Below are positions 10,956 through 23,173 of a stretch of DNA of 64,000 nt, in pieces. The notes below the pieces were generated by a model. The model was not told the DNA's origin, ran no database searches, and was given only the letters and a program-made list of their open reading frames with translations. The stretch covers positions 372,001 to 436,000 of the forward strand of contig JADKKV010000005.1 of NCBI GenBank assembly GCA_016720345.1, written 5' to 3'. The position numbers and the translations under genes were made by a program. This stretch comes from Thermomonas sp. (GTDB lineage: Bacteria; Pseudomonadota; Gammaproteobacteria; Xanthomonadales; Xanthomonadaceae). How positions within the stretch are numbered: the stretch's first letter is position 1; each line of letters opens with the position of its first letter.

Positions 10956-12206
10956 TCAGTCCGCCTGGCGACGCAGGAACGCCGGGATGTCCAGGTAATC
11001 GTCCTTCGGCAGGTCGGCCACCGCGGGCGCCGCATCCGCGCCACGGCGCAGGCCGCCGACGAAGCTCGGGCTGGCGTTCGGCACGAACGGGTCGGCGACC
11101 TCGTCGATCATCAGGCCGGTGGTGCCATCGCGCTTGCCCTGGGTGCTGATCAGCTGCACCTGCGGGCGGCGCGGGGCGTCGAAGCCGGTTTCGAAGCGGG
11201 CGCTGGTCTCGTGGCGGTCGCGCGGCAGCGCGGTGCGGCTGCTGGCGCGGTTGAGGCCGGTGGCGACCACGGTGACCCGGACCTCGTCCTGCATGTCCGG
11301 ATCCAGCACGGTGCCGATGACCACGGTGGCGTCTTCCGAGGCGAACTGCTCCACGGTGCGGCCGACTTCGTCGAACTCGGCCATGGTGAAGTCCGGGCCG
11401 GCGGTGATGTTGACCAGGATGCCGTTGGCGCCGGACAGGTTGACGTCGTCCAGCAGCGGGTTCTGGATCGCGCCTTCGGCCGCCGCCTGGGCGCGGTCGT
11501 CGCCACGCGCGCTGCCGGAGCCCATCATCGCCAGGCCCATTTCTGACATCACGGTGCGGACGTCGGCGAAGTCGACGTTGATCAGGCCCGGGCGCACGAT
11601 CAGGTCGGCGATGCCCTGCACGGCGCCGAGCAGCACGTCGTTGGCCGCGCGGAAGGCCTGGATCATGGTCGCGTTGCGGCCGAGCACGGTGATCAGCTTC
11701 TCGTTCGGGATGGTGATCAGCGAGTCGCAATGCTGGCTCAGTTCCTCGATGCCCTTCAGTGCCACCTGCATGCGCCGGCGGCCCTCGAACGGGAACGGCT
11801 TGGTGACCACTGCGACAGTCAGGATGCCGAGTTCCTTGGCGATCTGCGCCACCACCGGCGCGGCGCCGGTGCCGGTGCCGCCGCCCATGCCGGCGGTGAT
11901 GAACACCATGTCGGCGCCGCTCAGCGCATCGATGATCGCCTCGCGATCCTCCAGCGCGGCCTGGCGGCCGACTTCCGGGTTGGCGCCCGCGCCAAGGCCC
12001 TTGGTGACGTTGCCGCCCAGCTGCAGCTGGGTCTTCGCGCCGCAGTTCTTGATCGCCTGCGAGTCGGTGTTGGCGGTGATGAACTCCACCCCGTCCACGC
12101 TGCTGCTGACCATGTGCGCCACGGCGTTGCCGCCGCCACCGCCCACGCCCACGACCTTGATCACCGCGTTCGGTGCCATCTTTTCAACCAGTTCGAAGTG
12201 CGCCAT
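10956..12206 (-). CDS. ftsZ: Cell division GTPase FtsZ
   Basis: FtsZ is the tubulin homologue that forms the Z-ring. It is 416 aa. The glycine-rich GTP-binding motif GGGTGTG is at residues 108-114 and the N-terminal VGVGGGGGNAV precedes it. After a variable linker from about residue 320, the conserved C-terminal peptide DYLDIPAFLRRQ, which binds FtsA and ZipA, is intact. It is the last gene of the dcw cluster, 131 bases after ftsA. That is the only real gap in the cluster and may hold an ftsZ promoter. AAGAGG lies upstream as a ribosome site. Confidence 0.99.
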   Translation of the reverse strand: MAHFELVEKMAPNAVIKVVGVGGGGGNAVAHMVSSSVDGVEFITANTDSQAIKNCGAKTQLQLGGNVTKGLGAGANPEVGRQAALEDREAIIDALSGADMVFITAGMGGGTGTGAAPVVAQIAKELGILTVAVVTKPFPFEGRRRMQVALKGIEELSQHCDSLITIPNEKLITVLGRNATMIQAFRAANDVLLGAVQGIADLIVRPGLINVDFADVRTVMSEMGLAMMGSGSARGDDRAQAAAEGAIQNPLLDDVNLSGANGILVNITAGPDFTMAEFDEVGRTVEQFASEDATVVIGTVLDPDMQDEVRVTVVATGLNRASSRTALPRDRHETSARFETGFDAPRRPQVQLISTQGKRDGTTGLMIDEVADPFVPNASPSFVGGLRRGADAAPAVADLPKDDYLDIPAFLRRQAD

Positions 12207-12228
12207 GTCCGTGTCCTCTTGTTATGAA

Positions 12229-12268
12229 TTGCTTGGTTGTTTGCTTGTCGGAATCTGTTGCTTGGTTG
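12229..12268 (-). repeat. Direct repeat in the ftsZ leader
   Basis: The 11-base sequence TTGCTTGGTTG occurs twice (12229-12239 and 12258-12268), 29 bases apart, in the 131-base ftsA-ftsZ gap. On the transcribed strand it reads CAACCAAGCAA. The surroundings are relatively AT-rich compared with the flanking genes. A regulatory role is only a guess. Confidence 0.5.
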
Positions 12269-12337
12269 GATGTCGTGTCGCCGGCCCCTGCCTCCCACCC
12301 ACCGCACGCCGCCGCGCCCTCGCGCCGGCGTTGAATC

Positions 12338-13573
12338 TCAGAATTCGCCGCGGTACCACTTGGACAACTTGCCGAGCAGGCCGCCGACCTTGTTGCCCGG
12401 CAGCACCGAGCGCCGCGGGTTCTCGATCTGGCTGCCCATCAGCAGCAGGCCCACGCCGGTGGCGTGCACCGGGTTGCCGGTCACCTCGCCGAGGCCCGTC
12501 ACCCCCTGCGGGATGCCGATCCGCACCGGCATCTGCAGCATCTCCTCGGCCAGCTCGACCACGCCTTCCATCTTCGAGGCGCCGCCGGTCAGCACCATCC
12601 CGGCGCGCACCAGCTGCTCGAAGCCGGAGCGGCGCAGTTCGGCCTGCACCATCTCGAAGATCTCCTCGTAACGCGCCTGCACCGCCTGCGCCAGCGCGTG
12701 CCGCGGAAGCCGCCGCGGCGGGCGGTCGCCGACGCTCGGGACCTGGATCGATTCCTCGGCGCGCGCCAGCTGCGCCAGCGCGCAGGCGTAGCGGACCTTG
12801 ATCTGCTCGGCCTCGGGGGTAGGCGTGCGCAGCATGTGCGCGATGTCCTCGGTGACCTTGTCGCCGGCGACCGGCAGGCTGGCGGTGTGGCAGATCGCGC
12901 CCTGCACGTAGACCGCGATGTCGGTGGTGCCGGCGCCGATGTCGACCATCGCCACGCCCAGCTCGCGTTCGTCGGCGGTCAGCACCGCCTGGCTGGAGGC
13001 CAGCGCGGACAGGATCAGGCTGTCCACCTGCAGGCCGCACTTCTGCACGCACTTGCTGATGTTGGCCGCGGCCGACTGCGCGCACACCACCAGGTGCGCG
13101 TGCACCTCCAGGCGCACGCCGGTCATGCCGACCGGGTTGCGGATGCCTTCCTGCGAATCGTCGAGCACGTAGTCGCGCGGGATCGCATGCAGGATCTTCT
13201 GGTCGGCCGGGATCGCCACCGCCTTGGCCGCTTCCAGCACGCGGTCGAGGTCGGCGTAGGTGACCTCGCCCTCGCGGATCGGGGCGATGCCCTGCGAATT
13301 GCGGCACTGCACGTGGTTGCCGGAGATCGAGGCGTACACGCTGCGCACTTCGCAGCCGGCCATCAGCTCGGCCTCCTCCACCGCGCGCTGGATCGACTGC
13401 ACGGTGGAGTCGATGTCCACCACCACCCCGCGGCGCAGGCCGCGCGATTCGTGCGAACCGATCCCGATCACCTCGATCGGCTCGCCCGGCGCGTACTCGC
13501 CGACCAGCGCGGTGACCTTGGAGGTGCCGATGTCGAGGCCGACGATCAGCGACTTGTCGCCCTTGCGATTCAT
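12338..13573 (-). CDS. ftsA: Cell division protein FtsA
   Basis: FtsA is the actin-like ATPase that anchors FtsZ to the membrane and recruits later divisome proteins. The protein is 411 aa. Actin-fold motifs include GLDIGTSKV near the N-terminus, VDIGAGTTD and GMVLTGGASKM. The C-terminus LLGKLSKWYRGEF is the amphipathic membrane-targeting helix. The ATG at 13573 overlaps the ftsQ stop by 4 bases (ATGA), which indicates translational coupling. Confidence 0.98.
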   Translation of the reverse strand: MNRKGDKSLIVGLDIGTSKVTALVGEYAPGEPIEVIGIGSHESRGLRRGVVVDIDSTVQSIQRAVEEAELMAGCEVRSVYASISGNHVQCRNSQGIAPIREGEVTYADLDRVLEAAKAVAIPADQKILHAIPRDYVLDDSQEGIRNPVGMTGVRLEVHAHLVVCAQSAAANISKCVQKCGLQVDSLILSALASSQAVLTADERELGVAMVDIGAGTTDIAVYVQGAICHTASLPVAGDKVTEDIAHMLRTPTPEAEQIKVRYACALAQLARAEESIQVPSVGDRPPRRLPRHALAQAVQARYEEIFEMVQAELRRSGFEQLVRAGMVLTGGASKMEGVVELAEEMLQMPVRIGIPQGVTGLGEVTGNPVHATGVGLLLMGSQIENPRRSVLPGNKVGGLLGKLSKWYRGEF

Positions 13574-14355
13574 GAGGTTCCTTCCATCGACGAAGACCCG
13601 CTGCGCGACAACGCTGCGACGGGCTGGGGGAGCAGCAATGCGTTTTCCGGGGCCTTCGGCAGGTCGACCCAGGTCAGCGAGAAACCGTTGGTGTAGCGCA
13701 GGTCCGCGCGCGCCAGCCGCTGCCCGGGATGCTGCGCGGCCAGCCGCGGCAGCAGCGGGGCGAAGCGCTGCAGGCGCGCATCCGGGTCGTTGCGGCCGAG
13801 CACGACTTCGGTCCCGCCGTGGAGGGTCATCGACCAGCTGCCGCGGCGGTCCAGCGCCACCCCGCGCACACCGCCGGCATTGGCGAGGCGTTCGCGCGCC
13901 TGGTTGTACAGCGCCACCACGTCGGCGACGCGCGCATCGGGTCCGTCCAGCAACGGCAGTCCGCGCGGTACCGCGATGCCACGGGCCGGGAACAGCCGGC
14001 CCTGCTCGGACAGCAGGCGACCGCCGCCCCAGCGCGCGAACGGCCGGTGCTCGCTGATCCGCAGCTCCAGCACGTCCGGCCAGTGCTTGCGCACTTCCAC
14101 CCGCTCCACCCACGGCAATGCGGCGACCGCGGCCTGGATGCGCTCCGGCTGCACCGCGAAGAATCCGCGCCGCGCATGCGGCAGCACGGTCGCGCGCAAC
14201 CGCGCCGCGTCCACCCGCTGCAGTTCGCCCTGCACGCGCAGCGTGCGCAGCGGGAACTGCGCGCCGCCGACCCAGCCGTTGACCACGGCCACGACGGGCA
14301 ACGCCACCAGTGCCAGGGCCAGGATCCACGCCAGCAGTCGCAGCATCGCGCTCAC
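13570..14355 (-). CDS. ftsQ: Cell division protein FtsQ
   Basis: FtsQ is a bitopic protein that joins the early and late divisome through FtsB/FtsL. It has a short cytoplasmic N-terminus, one membrane helix ([19 protein letters not shown]), a POTRA domain beginning [10 protein letters not shown] and a beta domain. The GTG at 14355 is chosen as start because a GGAGG lies about 10 bases upstream and it overlaps the ddl stop by 4 bases (GTGA), giving 261 aa. The ATG at 14346 (258 aa) is the alternative. The 3' end overlaps ftsA. Confidence 0.93.
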   Translation of the reverse strand: MSAMLRLLAWILALALVALPVVAVVNGWVGGAQFPLRTLRVQGELQRVDAARLRATVLPHARRGFFAVQPERIQAAVAALPWVERVEVRKHWPDVLELRISEHRPFARWGGGRLLSEQGRLFPARGIAVPRGLPLLDGPDARVADVVALYNQARERLANAGGVRGVALDRRGSWSMTLHGGTEVVLGRNDPDARLQRFAPLLPRLAAQHPGQRLARADLRYTNGFSLTWVDLPKAPENALLLPQPVAALSRSGSSSMEGTS

Positions 14356-15320
14356 GGGGTCGCGGCCTCCGGCATGCTCTGTTCGAGGATCCGCCAGCAC
14401 AGTTCTTCGAACTCGACGCCGAGCTGGCGCGCGGCCTTCGGCACCAGCGAGTGGCTGGTCATGCCCGGCGCGGTGTTCACCTCCAGCAGGGTGAGCTGGC
14501 CGCTGGCGCGCTCGCGCATCACGTCGACCCGGCCCCAGCCGGTGCAGCCGGCGGCGCGGAACGCGGCCAGCGCGATGCGGCGGATCTCGCCTTCCTGCGC
14601 GCCGTCCAGGCCGGGGCACAGGTACTGGGTGTCGTCGGCGACGTACTTGGCGTTGTAGTCGTACCACTCGCCCTTCGGCACGATCCGGATCGACGGCAGC
14701 GCGACATCGCCGAGGATGCCGACGGTCAGCTCGTCGCCGACGATCATCTGCTCCATCAGCATCTCGCCGCCGTACTCGCGCGCGACGCGGATGGCTTCGT
14801 CGATCGCGGCCGCGTCGACCACGCGGGCGACGCCGACGCTGGAACCTTCGCTGGACGGCTTCACGAACACCGGCAGGCCAAGCTCCAGCGCCGCCGCGCG
14901 CACGCCATCGCCCGGCGCCAGCCGCACGAACGTCGGCGTCGGCAGGCCCGCGCTCATCCACACCTGCTTGGTGCGGATCTTGTCCATGGTCAGCGCGCTG
15001 GCCAGCACCCCGCAGCCGGTGTACGGCACTTCGAAGGCTTCCAGCAGGCCCTGCAGCACGCCGTCTTCGCCGCCGCCCTTGTTGCCGTGCAGGATGTTGA
15101 ACACGCGGTCGAACTTGCCGTGGACCAGCGCATCGACCAGCGCCGGGATCCCGTCCACCGCATGCGCGTCCACGCCGCGCGCCTGCAGCGCTTGCAGCAC
15201 GTTGCGGCCGGAATCCAGCGAGACCTCGCGCTCGGCGCTGGTGCCGCCCATCAGCACCGCGACCCGGCCAAACGCGCGCGGGTCGGTGATGCGCAGCGGC
15301 GGGAACGTGGTGGCGTTCAT
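14352..15320 (-). CDS. ddl: D-alanine-D-alanine ligase (DdlB type)
   Basis: Ddl makes the D-Ala-D-Ala dipeptide for the peptidoglycan precursor. The protein is 322 aa with an ATP-grasp fold. Visible motifs are [14 protein letters not shown] at the N-terminus, [13 protein letters not shown] in the ATP lid and [14 protein letters not shown] near the C-terminus. It overlaps murC and ftsQ by 4 bases each. The position inside the dcw cluster matches DdlB. Confidence 0.97.
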   Translation of the reverse strand: MNATTFPPLRITDPRAFGRVAVLMGGTSAEREVSLDSGRNVLQALQARGVDAHAVDGIPALVDALVHGKFDRVFNILHGNKGGGEDGVLQGLLEAFEVPYTGCGVLASALTMDKIRTKQVWMSAGLPTPTFVRLAPGDGVRAAALELGLPVFVKPSSEGSSVGVARVVDAAAIDEAIRVAREYGGEMLMEQMIVGDELTVGILGDVALPSIRIVPKGEWYDYNAKYVADDTQYLCPGLDGAQEGEIRRIALAAFRAAGCTGWGRVDVMRERASGQLTLLEVNTAPGMTSHSLVPKAARQLGVEFEELCWRILEQSMPEAATP

Positions 15321-16756
15321 GCATCGCCCCCGCCGAAGCCGTTGCGCGCGATCGACTGCGCGGCCGCGCCGATGTCGCCGGCCCCCATCATCAGCAGCAG
15401 GTCGCCGTCGCGCAGCACCCCGGCGAGTGCGTCGCCAAGCTCGGCGGCACTGCCGACCACCACCGGATCGACCCGGCCGCGGGTGCGGATGGAGCGCGCC
15501 AGCGCCTTCGCGTCGGCGCCGGCGATCGGTGCTTCGCCGGCCGGATACACCTCGGTCAGGACCAGCGCATCGACACCGGACAGGACCGCGGCGAATTCGT
15601 CGAACAGGTCGCGGGTACGCGAATAGCGGTGCGGCTGGAATGCCACCACCAGCCGCTTGTCGGCCCAGCCACCGCGCGCCGCATCGAACACCGCCGCAAG
15701 TTCCTTCGGGTGGTGGCCGTAGTCGTCCACCAGCACCACCTCGCCACCGCCCGCCAGCGGCAACGTCGCCAGCTGGTTGAAGCGGCGGCCGATGCCGGCG
15801 AATTGCTCGAGCGCGCGGGCGATGGACGCGTTGCCGACCCCCAGTTGCCAGGCAACGGCGGCGGCGGCCAGCGCGTTCTGCACGTTGTGGCGTCCCGGCA
15901 GCGCCAGCGTCACCGCGGTGCGCGATGCGTCCGGCAGGCACAGGGTGAACTGCATGCGCGCGCCCTGCTGGGAGACGCCCTCGGCGCGCACGTCGGCCTC
16001 GGCGGCGAAACCGTAGGTCACCACGTGGCGCGGGGTGTTGCCCGCCAGCAGCGCGACCTCGGGATCGTCGATGCACAGCACCGCCAGCCCGTAGAACGGC
16101 AGCCGGTGCAGGAATTCGGAGAACGCCGCCTTGACCCGGGCGAAATCGCCGCCGTAGTTCTCGAGGTGGTCGGCATCGATGTTGGTGACGATCGCCACCG
16201 CCGGGTTCAGGCGCAGGAAGCTGCCGTCGCTCTCGTCGGCCTCCGCCACCAGCCACTGGCCGCCGCCGAGGCGCGCGTTGGCGCCGGCCGCGAGCAGCTG
16301 GCCGCCGATCACGAAGGTCGGGTCCATCCCGCCCTCGGCCAGCACGCTGGCCAGCAGCGAAGTGGTGGTGGTCTTGCCGTGGGTGCCGGCGACCGCGATC
16401 CCGCGCCTGAAGCGCATCAGCTCGGCCAGCATTTCCGCGCGCGGCACCACCGGGATCCGCTGCGCGCGCGCTTCCAGCAGCTCCGGGTTGTCCGGCTTGA
16501 TCGCGCTGCTGACCACCACGCAGTCGGCATCCAGCACGTTCGCCGCGGCGTGGCCCTTGCACACGGTCACGCCCAGCGACGCCAGCCGCTTGGTCACCAC
16601 GTTGTCCGCATTGTCGGAACCGCTGACCTGGTAGCCGAGCGTGCACAGCACTTCCGCGATGCCGCTCATGCCGACCCCGCCGATGCCGACGAAATGCACG
16701 CGCGGGAAGGCCTTGGCGAGGTCGCCGATCTGCTGCAGGCGCAGGCTATGGGACAT
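15317..16756 (-). CDS. murC: UDP-N-acetylmuramate-L-alanine ligase
   Basis: MurC adds L-Ala to UDP-MurNAc. It is 479 aa with three Mur-ligase domains. An N-terminal Rossmann fold carries [14 protein letters not shown], the central ATPase has the P-loop GTHGKTTTT, and the C-terminal domain contains [18 protein letters not shown] segment is also present. The start MSHSLRL at 16756 overlaps the murG stop by one base (TGATG). Confidence 0.98.
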   Translation of the reverse strand: MSHSLRLQQIGDLAKAFPRVHFVGIGGVGMSGIAEVLCTLGYQVSGSDNADNVVTKRLASLGVTVCKGHAAANVLDADCVVVSSAIKPDNPELLEARAQRIPVVPRAEMLAELMRFRRGIAVAGTHGKTTTTSLLASVLAEGGMDPTFVIGGQLLAAGANARLGGGQWLVAEADESDGSFLRLNPAVAIVTNIDADHLENYGGDFARVKAAFSEFLHRLPFYGLAVLCIDDPEVALLAGNTPRHVVTYGFAAEADVRAEGVSQQGARMQFTLCLPDASRTAVTLALPGRHNVQNALAAAAVAWQLGVGNASIARALEQFAGIGRRFNQLATLPLAGGGEVVLVDDYGHHPKELAAVFDAARGGWADKRLVVAFQPHRYSRTRDLFDEFAAVLSGVDALVLTEVYPAGEAPIAGADAKALARSIRTRGRVDPVVVGSAAELGDALAGVLRDGDLLLMMGAGDIGAAAQSIARNGFGGGDA

Positions 16757-17844
16757 CAGGCGGTTTCCTTTCGAATGGTGGCCAACACCGCGTCGGCGAC
16801 GCGTTCGGCGGCGTCCGGCCTGGCCAGCGCGCGCGCGGCATCGGCCATCGCGAAGCGCCGGCCGGCATCGCGCGCCAGCTCGGCCAATACATCGCGCAGG
16901 CGCGCGGCCAGGGTGTCGTCCTGCTTGAGCAGCAGGGCGGCGCCGCGCTCGACCAGGTATTCGGCGTTGCGGGTCTGGTGGTCGTCGACCGCCTGCGGGA
17001 ACGGCACCAGCACGCTGCCCACGCCCACCGCGCACACTTCGGCCAGGGTCAGCGCGCCGGCGCGGCAGACCACCAGGTCCGCCCAGGCATACGCTTCGGC
17101 CATGTCGGCGATGAAGGGCTCGACGCGCGCGGCGGCGCCAGCATCGGCATACGACTTGCGCGCATCGTCCAGCATCTTTTCGCCGGCCTGGTGCAGCACG
17201 TCGACCGGCTGGCCCAGCGCCGCGACCGCCTGCGGCACCGCGTTGTTGAGCGCACGCGCGCCCTGGCTGCCGCCCAGCACCAGCAGGCGCAGCGCGCCGC
17301 CATGGTGGAAGTCGCGTTGTGCCGGCGGCAACGCCTGCGCGATCTGCGCGCGCACCGGATTGCCGACCAGGGTTTCATTGGCGAAGGTCTGCGGGAAGCC
17401 GACCAGCACCTGCCGCGCGAACTTCGCCAGCACCTTGTTGGTCATGCCGGCGGCGCGGTTCTGTTCATGCACCAGCAGCGGGATGCCGGCGATCCGCGCG
17501 GCGATCCCGCCCGGGCCCGCGGCATACCCGCCGAAGCTCACCACCGCGTCCGGCTTGCGCAGGCGCAGCACGCGGGCGGCGTCGCGCACCGCGCGCAGCA
17601 CCCGCAACGGCGCCGACAGCAGCGTGGCGATGCCCTTGCCGCGCAATCCCGACACCGCGATGGTGTCGATCGCCAGCCCATGCTGCGGCACCAGCCGGGT
17701 TTCCATGCCGCCATCCGCGCCCAGCCAGCCGACATTCGCGCCACGCGCACGCAGCGCATGCGCGACCGCAAGGCCGGGGAAGATGTGGCCGCCGGTGCCG
17801 CCGGCCAGGATGACCACGTTCGGCGCGGGCAACGGCGTGCTCAA
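16756..17844 (-). CDS. murG: Lipid II synthase MurG (GlcNAc transferase), TTG start
   Basis: MurG transfers GlcNAc to lipid I on the inner membrane face, giving lipid II. The family motifs are present: [14 protein letters not shown] near residue 10, a [10 protein letters not shown] glycine loop near residue 190, and [11 protein letters not shown] (UDP-binding). No ATG lies near the conserved start. A TTG at 17844 is preceded by CGGAGG at 5 bases' spacing and overlaps the ftsW TGA by 4 bases (TTGA), giving 362 aa, the normal size. The start does not rely on the G-rich stretch just upstream in ftsW. Confidence 0.95.
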   Translation of the reverse strand: MSTPLPAPNVVILAGGTGGHIFPGLAVAHALRARGANVGWLGADGGMETRLVPQHGLAIDTIAVSGLRGKGIATLLSAPLRVLRAVRDAARVLRLRKPDAVVSFGGYAAGPGGIAARIAGIPLLVHEQNRAAGMTNKVLAKFARQVLVGFPQTFANETLVGNPVRAQIAQALPPAQRDFHHGGALRLLVLGGSQGARALNNAVPQAVAALGQPVDVLHQAGEKMLDDARKSYADAGAAARVEPFIADMAEAYAWADLVVCRAGALTLAEVCAVGVGSVLVPFPQAVDDHQTRNAEYLVERGAALLLKQDDTLAARLRDVLAELARDAGRRFAMADAARALARPDAAERVADAVLATIRKETA

Positions 17845-19192
17845 CGCGACCTCCGCAATGCGGCGGCGGCGGCGGATTCGGTGGCGGTGCCCATGCTCGG
17901 CTCGACCCGCTGGCGCAGCCGGGGGGGGGGGGGGGGGGGGGGGGGTGGGGTGCCGGGGGGGGGGGGGGGCGGCGGACTGCCCACCGACGGGCCGGTGGCC
18001 ACCCCGCGCAGCTTCGCGACCTGGCGCGCGGCGCGCTCGTATTCGTAGGACACCCGCAGCAGCAGGCCCAGCGCGGCGCACGTCATCAGCACGCTGGAAC
18101 CACCGGAGGAGACCAGCGGCAGGGTCAGGCCCTTGGTCGGCAGCAGGCCGAGGTTGACCCCGATCGAGACGAAGCTTTGCAGCGCCATCCACAGGGCGAT
18201 GCCGAAGGCGATGTAGCCGGCGAAGTGGCGCTTCATCTCGACGCACCTCAGGCCCAGCCAGAACGCGCGCCCGGCCAGCAGCGCATACATGCCGACGACA
18301 AGGCACACGCCAGCGAAGCCGGTCTCCTCGGCGATCACCGAGAAGATGAAGTCGGTATGCGCTTCCGGCAGGTAGTTGAGCTTCTGCACCGATGCCCCAA
18401 GCCCGACCCCGAACCACTCGCCGCGGCCGATCGCCATCAGCGCATTGCTGAGCTGGTAACCGGCGCCGAGCTGGTCCTGCCACGGATCCATGAACGAGGT
18501 GACCCGGCGCATGCGGTACGGTTCGAACACCACCAGCAGCACCAGCGCCGGCACCAGCAGCAGGATCGGCAGGGTGATGCGGCGGATCGGGGCGCCGCCC
18601 AGCAGCAACATGCAGGTGGTGATGCCCAGCAACAGCACCGAGGAACCGAAGTCCGGCTGCAGCAGCAGCAGCACGACCAGCGCGCCGACCACGCCGACCG
18701 GCTTGAGCATCGCCATCCAGGTGACCGCCACGTCCTCGCTGTAACGCTTGAGGTAGCTCGCCAGCCACACGATGTAGAGGACCTTGACCGCTTCCACCAC
18801 CTGGAACTTGGAGATGCCGAGGTTGATCCAGCGCCGAGCGCCGTTGACCGAACTGCCCACGTGCGGGACGAACACCACCAGCAGCAGGGCGAAGCAGGCC
18901 AGCAGCAGCAGCTGGCTGTGCTGTTCGACGACCTTCAGTTCCATGCGCATGGCGAAGGCGGCCAGCACCAGTCCGCCGGCGAGGAACAGCACGTGGCGGG
19001 TCAGGAAGTACCACGGGCCGACGTCCATGCCGGCACCGGCGACCGCCGCCGAGCCGACCATCACCACCCCGAAGCAGGCCAGCGCGATCGACACCCCCAG
19101 CAGCCACGGGTCGAAGCGCCCGCCGATGTCGTCGACGCGCATCGCCTGGCGCCTGCCGTCGTGGATCGCGCTGTCGAAGGCGATGGCGCCCA

Positions 19193-19193
<1 letters not shown>
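17841..19193 (-). CDS. ftsW: Lipid II polymerase / divisome protein FtsW
   Basis: FtsW is a SEDS-family glycosyltransferase that polymerises septal peptidoglycan with FtsI. The protein is 450 aa with about ten membrane helices. [20 protein letters not shown] and [18 protein letters not shown] are the expected catalytic-loop motifs. After the last helix the cytoplasmic tail contains two poly-proline stretches encoded by long C homopolymers (G runs on the plus strand at 17921-17945 and 17955-17969). The frame past them still ends in a TGA that overlaps murG by 4 bases, so the frame as given is plausible, but the run lengths are suspect. Confidence 0.95.
17921..17969. repeat. G25 and G15 homopolymers in the 3' end of ftsW
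   Basis: On the plus strand there are 25 consecutive G (17921-17945), a T, four G, TGCC, then 15 G (17955-17969). They encode the poly-proline tail of FtsW on the minus strand. Nothing similar occurs elsewhere in the window. The runs are either an extreme slippage-prone tract or an artefact of sequencing or assembly. Confidence 0.95.
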
Positions 19194-20267
<1,074 letters not shown>

Positions 20268-20278
<11 letters not shown>

Positions 20279-21653
20279 CGGCCTCTCCAATCGCGGTGCC
20301 GGCATCCGCTGCCAGCAGCGCCTTGACCACCCGGTCCATCGCACTGCCGCGCGACCCCTTGACCAGCAACCGCACCCCGGCGTGCAACTCGGCGCGCAGG
20401 GCGTCGACCAGTTGCGCATGCGTCGCGAACCCGCGCGCGCCATCGCCGAAGGCATCGCTGGCGGCCTGGCTCAGGCTGCCCAGCGTGAACAGCCGGGACA
20501 GCCCGGCCGCCTTCGCACGCACGCCGGCCTGCGCGTGCAGCGCGACTTCGTCGGCGCCGAGTTCGCGCATGTCGCCCAGCACCAGCCAGGCTTCGTCGCC
20601 GCTTGCGGCAAGGGTGTCGATGGCGGCATCCAGCGAACCCGGGTTGGCGTTGTAGCTGTCGTCGACCAGCACCGCGCCATTGCGCAGGCGATGCGAAACC
20701 AGGCGCCCCGCCACCGGCTGCACGTTGTCGAGACCGTCACGCACCTGCCCGAGGGTGGCGCCGGCGGCCAGCGCCATCGCCGCCGCGGCCAGCGCGTTGC
20801 GCACGTTGTGGCGGCCCGGCATCGGCAGCGCGACCGCAACCTCGCCGGCCGGCGCGACCAGCACGAAGCGCGAGCCCTCGCCATCGCCGTCGATGCCGCG
20901 CGCGCTGATCTCGGCGCTGGCCTCCAGTCCGAAGCGGACGCTGCGGCGGCCCTGCGCACGCGCCAGGAAGTACGGCGCGAACGCGTCGTCGGCGTTGACC
21001 ACCGCCACCCCATCGTCCGCCAGCGCGTCGTAGATCGCGGCCTTGGTGTCGGCAACGCCAAGCAGGCTGCCCATCCGTTGCAGGTGCGCCGGCGCGATGT
21101 TGTTGACCAGCGCCACGTCCGGCCGCGCGATCGCGGTGAGGTAGGCGATGTCACCGGGCTTGCCCGCGCCCATCTCGTACACCGCGAAGCGGGCGTCGTC
21201 CGGCGCGTCCAGCACCGCCAGCGGCAGGCCGATCTCGTTGTTGCGGTTGCCGGGATTGGCATAGGCGCCGCCGACCCGCCCGAGGATCGAGAGCAGCAGC
21301 GCCTTGACGCTGGTCTTGCCGTTGCTGCCGGTGATCGCCAGCACCTTGGTCGCGCGTTCGCGCTGCACCGCGGCGGCGAAATCGCCGAGCGCGCGTTCGC
21401 TATCGGCCACGACGACCTGCGGGATCGATGCCTCGACCTCGCGCGACACCAGCGCCGCCACGCAGCCACCCAGGGCCGCCGTGGCGACGTGGTCGTGGCC
21501 ATCGAAGTTGCCGCCCTTCAGCGCGACGAACAAGGCATCGCGGCCCTGCGGCAGGGCACGCGTATCGGTGGCGATGGCTTCGACCAGTCGGTCCTCGCCG
21601 ACCAGCCGGCCCGACGTCGCCTGCGCGATCCACGCCAACGAACGCGGCGTCAT
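20268..21653 (-). CDS. murF: UDP-MurNAc-tripeptide-D-alanyl-D-alanine ligase
   Basis: MurF adds D-Ala-D-Ala to UDP-MurNAc-tripeptide. The protein is 461 aa; the P-loop is [11 protein letters not shown] near residue 110. An N-terminal [18 protein letters not shown] segment binds the uridine nucleotide, and DDSYNANP lies in the C-terminal part. The start overlaps the murE stop by 4 bases (ATGA). Confidence 0.97.
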
Positions 21654-23173
21654 GGCTGCTCCTCCGCGTCCTGCGGACGCAGCACTTGCACATCCATGTG
21701 CTGCGCGCGCCTCCGCAGCAGCTCGCGCGCGGTCGCGGTGTCGTCGAACGGATGCCTGACGCCGTTGATTTCCTGGTAGGGCTCGTGGCCCTTGCCGGCC
21801 ACCAGCACCACGTCGTCGGCGCCGGCCATGCCGATCGCCTCGGCGATCGCGCGCGCGCGGTCGCGCAGGACGATCGCGCGGGCGCGGTCGGCGAAGCCGG
21901 CGACGATGTCGGCGATGATCGCGTCGCCATCCTCGCCGCGCGGATTGTCGTCGGTGACGATCGCGACATCGGCGCCGCGCTCGGCGATCGCCGCCATCTG
22001 CGGGCGCTTGCCGCGGTCGCGCTCGCCGCCGCAGCCGAACACGCAGACCAGCTTGCCGGCGGTATGCGCGCGCAGCGAGGCCAGCGCCTGTTCCAGCGCG
22101 TCCGGGGTGTGCGCGTAGTCGACGACCACCAGCGGCAACCCGCCCTCGCCGCCGAGCCGGCTCATGCGGCCATCGACCGGCGCCAGCTGCGACAGGGTCT
22201 CGGCCACCAGTGCCGGGGCCATGCCCAGCGCGACCAGGGTGGTCGCCACCCCGAGCAGGTTGTCGACGTTGAAGCGGCCCAGCAGCGGCGAGCGCACCGG
22301 ATGCGCCTGGTTGCCGGCGTGCAGCATGAAACGGATCCCGCCGGCGTCGAGCCCGACCTCCTCCGCACGCACGCTGGCACCGGCGGCGCCGCGCGAGGAG
22401 AAGCCGAACACGCGCACCCGGCCACCGACCGCCTCGAACAGTTCACGGCCGAAGCCATCGTCGAGGTTGACGGTGGCCGCGCGCAGGCCGGGCCAGTCGA
22501 ACAGGCGCGCCTTGGCGGCGCCGTAGCTGGCCATGTCGCCGTGGTAGTCGAGGTGGTCGCGGGTGAGGTTGGTGAACACCGCGACATCGAAATGGACGCC
22601 GTCCACCCGGCCCTGGTCGAGCGCGTGCGAGGACACTTCCATCGCCACCGTGGACGCGCCTTCGTCGCGCAGTTCGGCCAGCAGCGCGTGCATGCGCAGC
22701 ACCAGCGGGGTGGTGAAACCGGTCGGCACGATCTTCGGCCAGACCCCGGCGCCGAGGGTGCCGATGGTCGCGGCCTTCTGCCCGCGCAGGGTCCACGCCT
22801 GCGCCAGCAACTGCACGGTCGAGGTCTTGCCGTTGGTGCCGGTCACCCCGACCGTGGTCATCGCCGCGCTGGGGTGGCCATGGAAGGTGTCGGCCATCGC
22901 GCCCATCCGCGCGCGCAGGCCGGCAACCGGAATCGCATCCGCCGGCGGCGGCAGTTCGGCGGGCGCTGGCGGCTCGAACAGGATCGCGGCGGCGCCGGCC
23001 TCGCGCGCGGCATCCACGAAGTTCAGCCCATGCGCGCCGAACCCGGCGATGGCCACGAACGCATCGCCCGGCCTGATCTCGCGGCTGTCCTGCACCAGCC
23101 CGGCGATGGCAAGGTCCGCGGACAGCCCTTCCAGTTCCGGCAGCAGTTCGCCGAGCAGCATCGCGCGGCTCAT
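21650..23173 (-). CDS. murE: UDP-MurNAc-Ala-Glu-meso-DAP ligase
   Basis: MurE adds the third stem-peptide residue. The DNPRGED motif near the C-terminus is the signature of meso-diaminopimelate specificity, as expected for a Gram-negative. The P-loop is [10 protein letters not shown] near residue 110 and [12 protein letters not shown] follows. [12 protein letters not shown] at 23173 is the start (507 aa); it overlaps the ftsI stop by 4 bases. A longer frame upstream lies over ftsI and has no homology. Confidence 0.97.
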   Translation of the reverse strand: MSRAMLLGELLPELEGLSADLAIAGLVQDSREIRPGDAFVAIAGFGAHGLNFVDAAREAGAAAILFEPPAPAELPPPADAIPVAGLRARMGAMADTFHGHPSAAMTTVGVTGTNGKTSTVQLLAQAWTLRGQKAATIGTLGAGVWPKIVPTGFTTPLVLRMHALLAELRDEGASTVAMEVSSHALDQGRVDGVHFDVAVFTNLTRDHLDYHGDMASYGAAKARLFDWPGLRAATVNLDDGFGRELFEAVGGRVRVFGFSSRGAAGASVRAEEVGLDAGGIRFMLHAGNQAHPVRSPLLGRFNVDNLLGVATTLVALGMAPALVAETLSQLAPVDGRMSRLGGEGGLPLVVVDYAHTPDALEQALASLRAHTAGKLVCVFGCGGERDRGKRPQMAAIAERGADVAIVTDDNPRGEDGDAIIADIVAGFADRARAIVLRDRARAIAEAIGMAGADDVVLVAGKGHEPYQEINGVRHPFDDTATARELLRRRAQHMDVQVLRPQDAEEQP

